A DNA stretch of 5,230 nt. Origin: Actinomycetes bacterium. GTDB taxonomy: Bacteria; Actinomycetota; Actinomycetes; Mycobacteriales; Micromonosporaceae. Within the stretch, counting starts at the first letter, position 1; the number at the start of each line of letters is the position of its first letter. The stretch is from NCBI GenBank assembly GCA_023437285.1, contig JAEZGP010000367.1:1-5230 (forward strand), read 5' to 3'. A program made the position numbers and the translations under genes. Shown one piece after another: positions 4,712 through 5,230 of this stretch. The notes beneath the pieces are model-generated. The model had not been told where the DNA came from. It saw nothing but the letters and a program-made list of their open reading frames with translations, and did not search any database.

Positions 4712-5230
4712 TATGCGCCTGCGGTGGCCGCCTCCCGCGGCGGCGACTGTGCGGGGACCGCCGGCGCGGGCAGCCTGGTCTCCGCCGCGTCGAGGGCCGC
4801 GACGAACCGGGTGAACGAGTCCGGCAGCGCCGGGCCGAGCAGATGCTCGCGGGTGACGCGGCGGCGCCCCGCGAACGGGTCGTCACCCGGCCCGGCAGCC
4901 CGTACGGCCGCGACGATGTCGGGCAGCCCCGCGGTGTCCGGACCGATCAGGTACGCGCCGCCCGCCGTGGAGTTCGCCGCTCGGAAGGCGTCGTCGGCCA
5001 GGCCCGACACGTTCACCATCACGTACGGCTTGTCGCTGGCCATGAAGTCCGTCGCCACCGCCGACACGTCACAGATCAGCAGGTCGGCCTCGTTGTAGCA
5101 GGACACCAGGTCCGGCGTCCGGTCGGTGACCACCCGGTGTGCCCACCGCCCCGCCGCCACCCAGTCGGCCTCGCGCAACTGCCGCTCGCACGCGGCCAGC
5201 TCCGCGAACCCGGCCGGGTCGCGCCGGCCC
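4711..5230 (-). CDS. CDP-glycerol glycerophosphotransferase-like protein, C-terminal part (cut by the right edge)
   Basis: The frame runs in from beyond 5230 and ends at TAG 4713-4711, giving 172 visible residues. The key segment CYNEADLLICDVSAVATDF followed by MASDKPYV matches the ADLLITDYSSxxFDF...xKP block of the CDP-glycerol:poly(glycerophosphate) glycerophosphotransferase family, GT-B-fold enzymes that polymerise teichoic acid or related phosphate-linked cell-envelope glycopolymers at the inner membrane face. Before it, TDRTPDLVSCYN fits the usual preceding loop and helix. After it, ANSTAGGAYLIG and REHLLGP lie where the family's C-terminal helices end, followed by an Ala/Pro-rich tail (the last 25 or so residues). 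The N-terminal half and the true start are outside the window; TTG at 5178 is merely an internal codon. In actinomycetes such proteins are often distant relatives of TagF/TagB, so the polymer made is uncertain. Confidence 0.7.
   Translation of the reverse strand, partial: GRRDPAGFAELAACERQLREADWVAAGRWAHRVVTDRTPDLVSCYNEADLLICDVSAVATDFMASDKPYVMVNVSGLADDAFRAANSTAGGAYLIGPDTAGLPDIVAAVRAAGPGDDPFAGRRRVTREHLLGPALPDSFTRFVAALDAAETRLPAPAVPAQSPPREAATAGA

Noticed and set aside
4671..4886. N-terminal extension of the L7/L12-like protein to 4886.
   Set aside because: The added residues are Arg/Ser/Pro-rich and overlap the end of the glycerophosphotransferase-like gene in another frame; the hydrophobic helix starts right after ATG 4670.
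1..5230. tRNA or rRNA genes, CRISPR arrays, insertion sequences and riboswitches.
   Set aside because: I saw no cloverleaf-like sequence, no regularly spaced repeats, no transposase motifs with terminal inverted repeats, and no leader long enough for a recognisable riboswitch.

Overview
The window is high-GC DNA with strong G/C bias at third codon positions, short or overlapping gene borders and weak Shine-Dalgarno sites. This suits an actinomycete, and the gene types would fit the Micromonosporaceae or Streptomyces neighbourhood, but the genus cannot be fixed from sequence alone. Five genes are well supported, and a sixth enters from the left edge as a fragment.

Left part (1-476): a plus-strand reading frame enters from outside. 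Its first 40 codons look like real coding sequence, after which the coding signature fades although the frame stays open to 411. The stretch from about 120 to 476 has no convincing gene. It holds an AT-rich island with a GATTGT-N10-ACAATC dyad, a possible leftward promoter, two tiny minus-strand ORFs and a 12-bp palindrome beside the end of the next gene.

Centre (477-4211): a compact quaternary-amine locus. A choline dehydrogenase (betA, minus strand, GMC/FAD family) is divergent from an IclR-family regulator (plus strand) across only 38 bp. The regulator converges on, and overlaps by 29 bp, a minus-strand Rieske non-haem iron oxygenase. That oxygenase has the glutamate-bridged active site (E203, H206, H211) seen in glycine betaine, carnitine and choline oxygenases. 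The simplest reading is that the locus converts choline to betaine aldehyde or glycine betaine with BetA, then attacks the quaternary amine with the oxygenase, under control of the IclR protein. No betaine-aldehyde dehydrogenase and no ferredoxin reductase partner for the oxygenase lie in the window. The oxygenase upstream region has a perfect TTGACA -35 hexamer, a perfect 14-bp palindrome just past the predicted transcription start, and a strong ribosome binding site.

Right part (4212-5230): a small membrane-anchored protein with two copies of the ribosomal L7/L12 C-terminal helical hairpin. Upstream of it on the same strand is the C-terminal end of a CDP-glycerol glycerophosphotransferase-type (teichoic-acid polymerase-like) protein that runs off the right edge. 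These two look unrelated to the choline locus.
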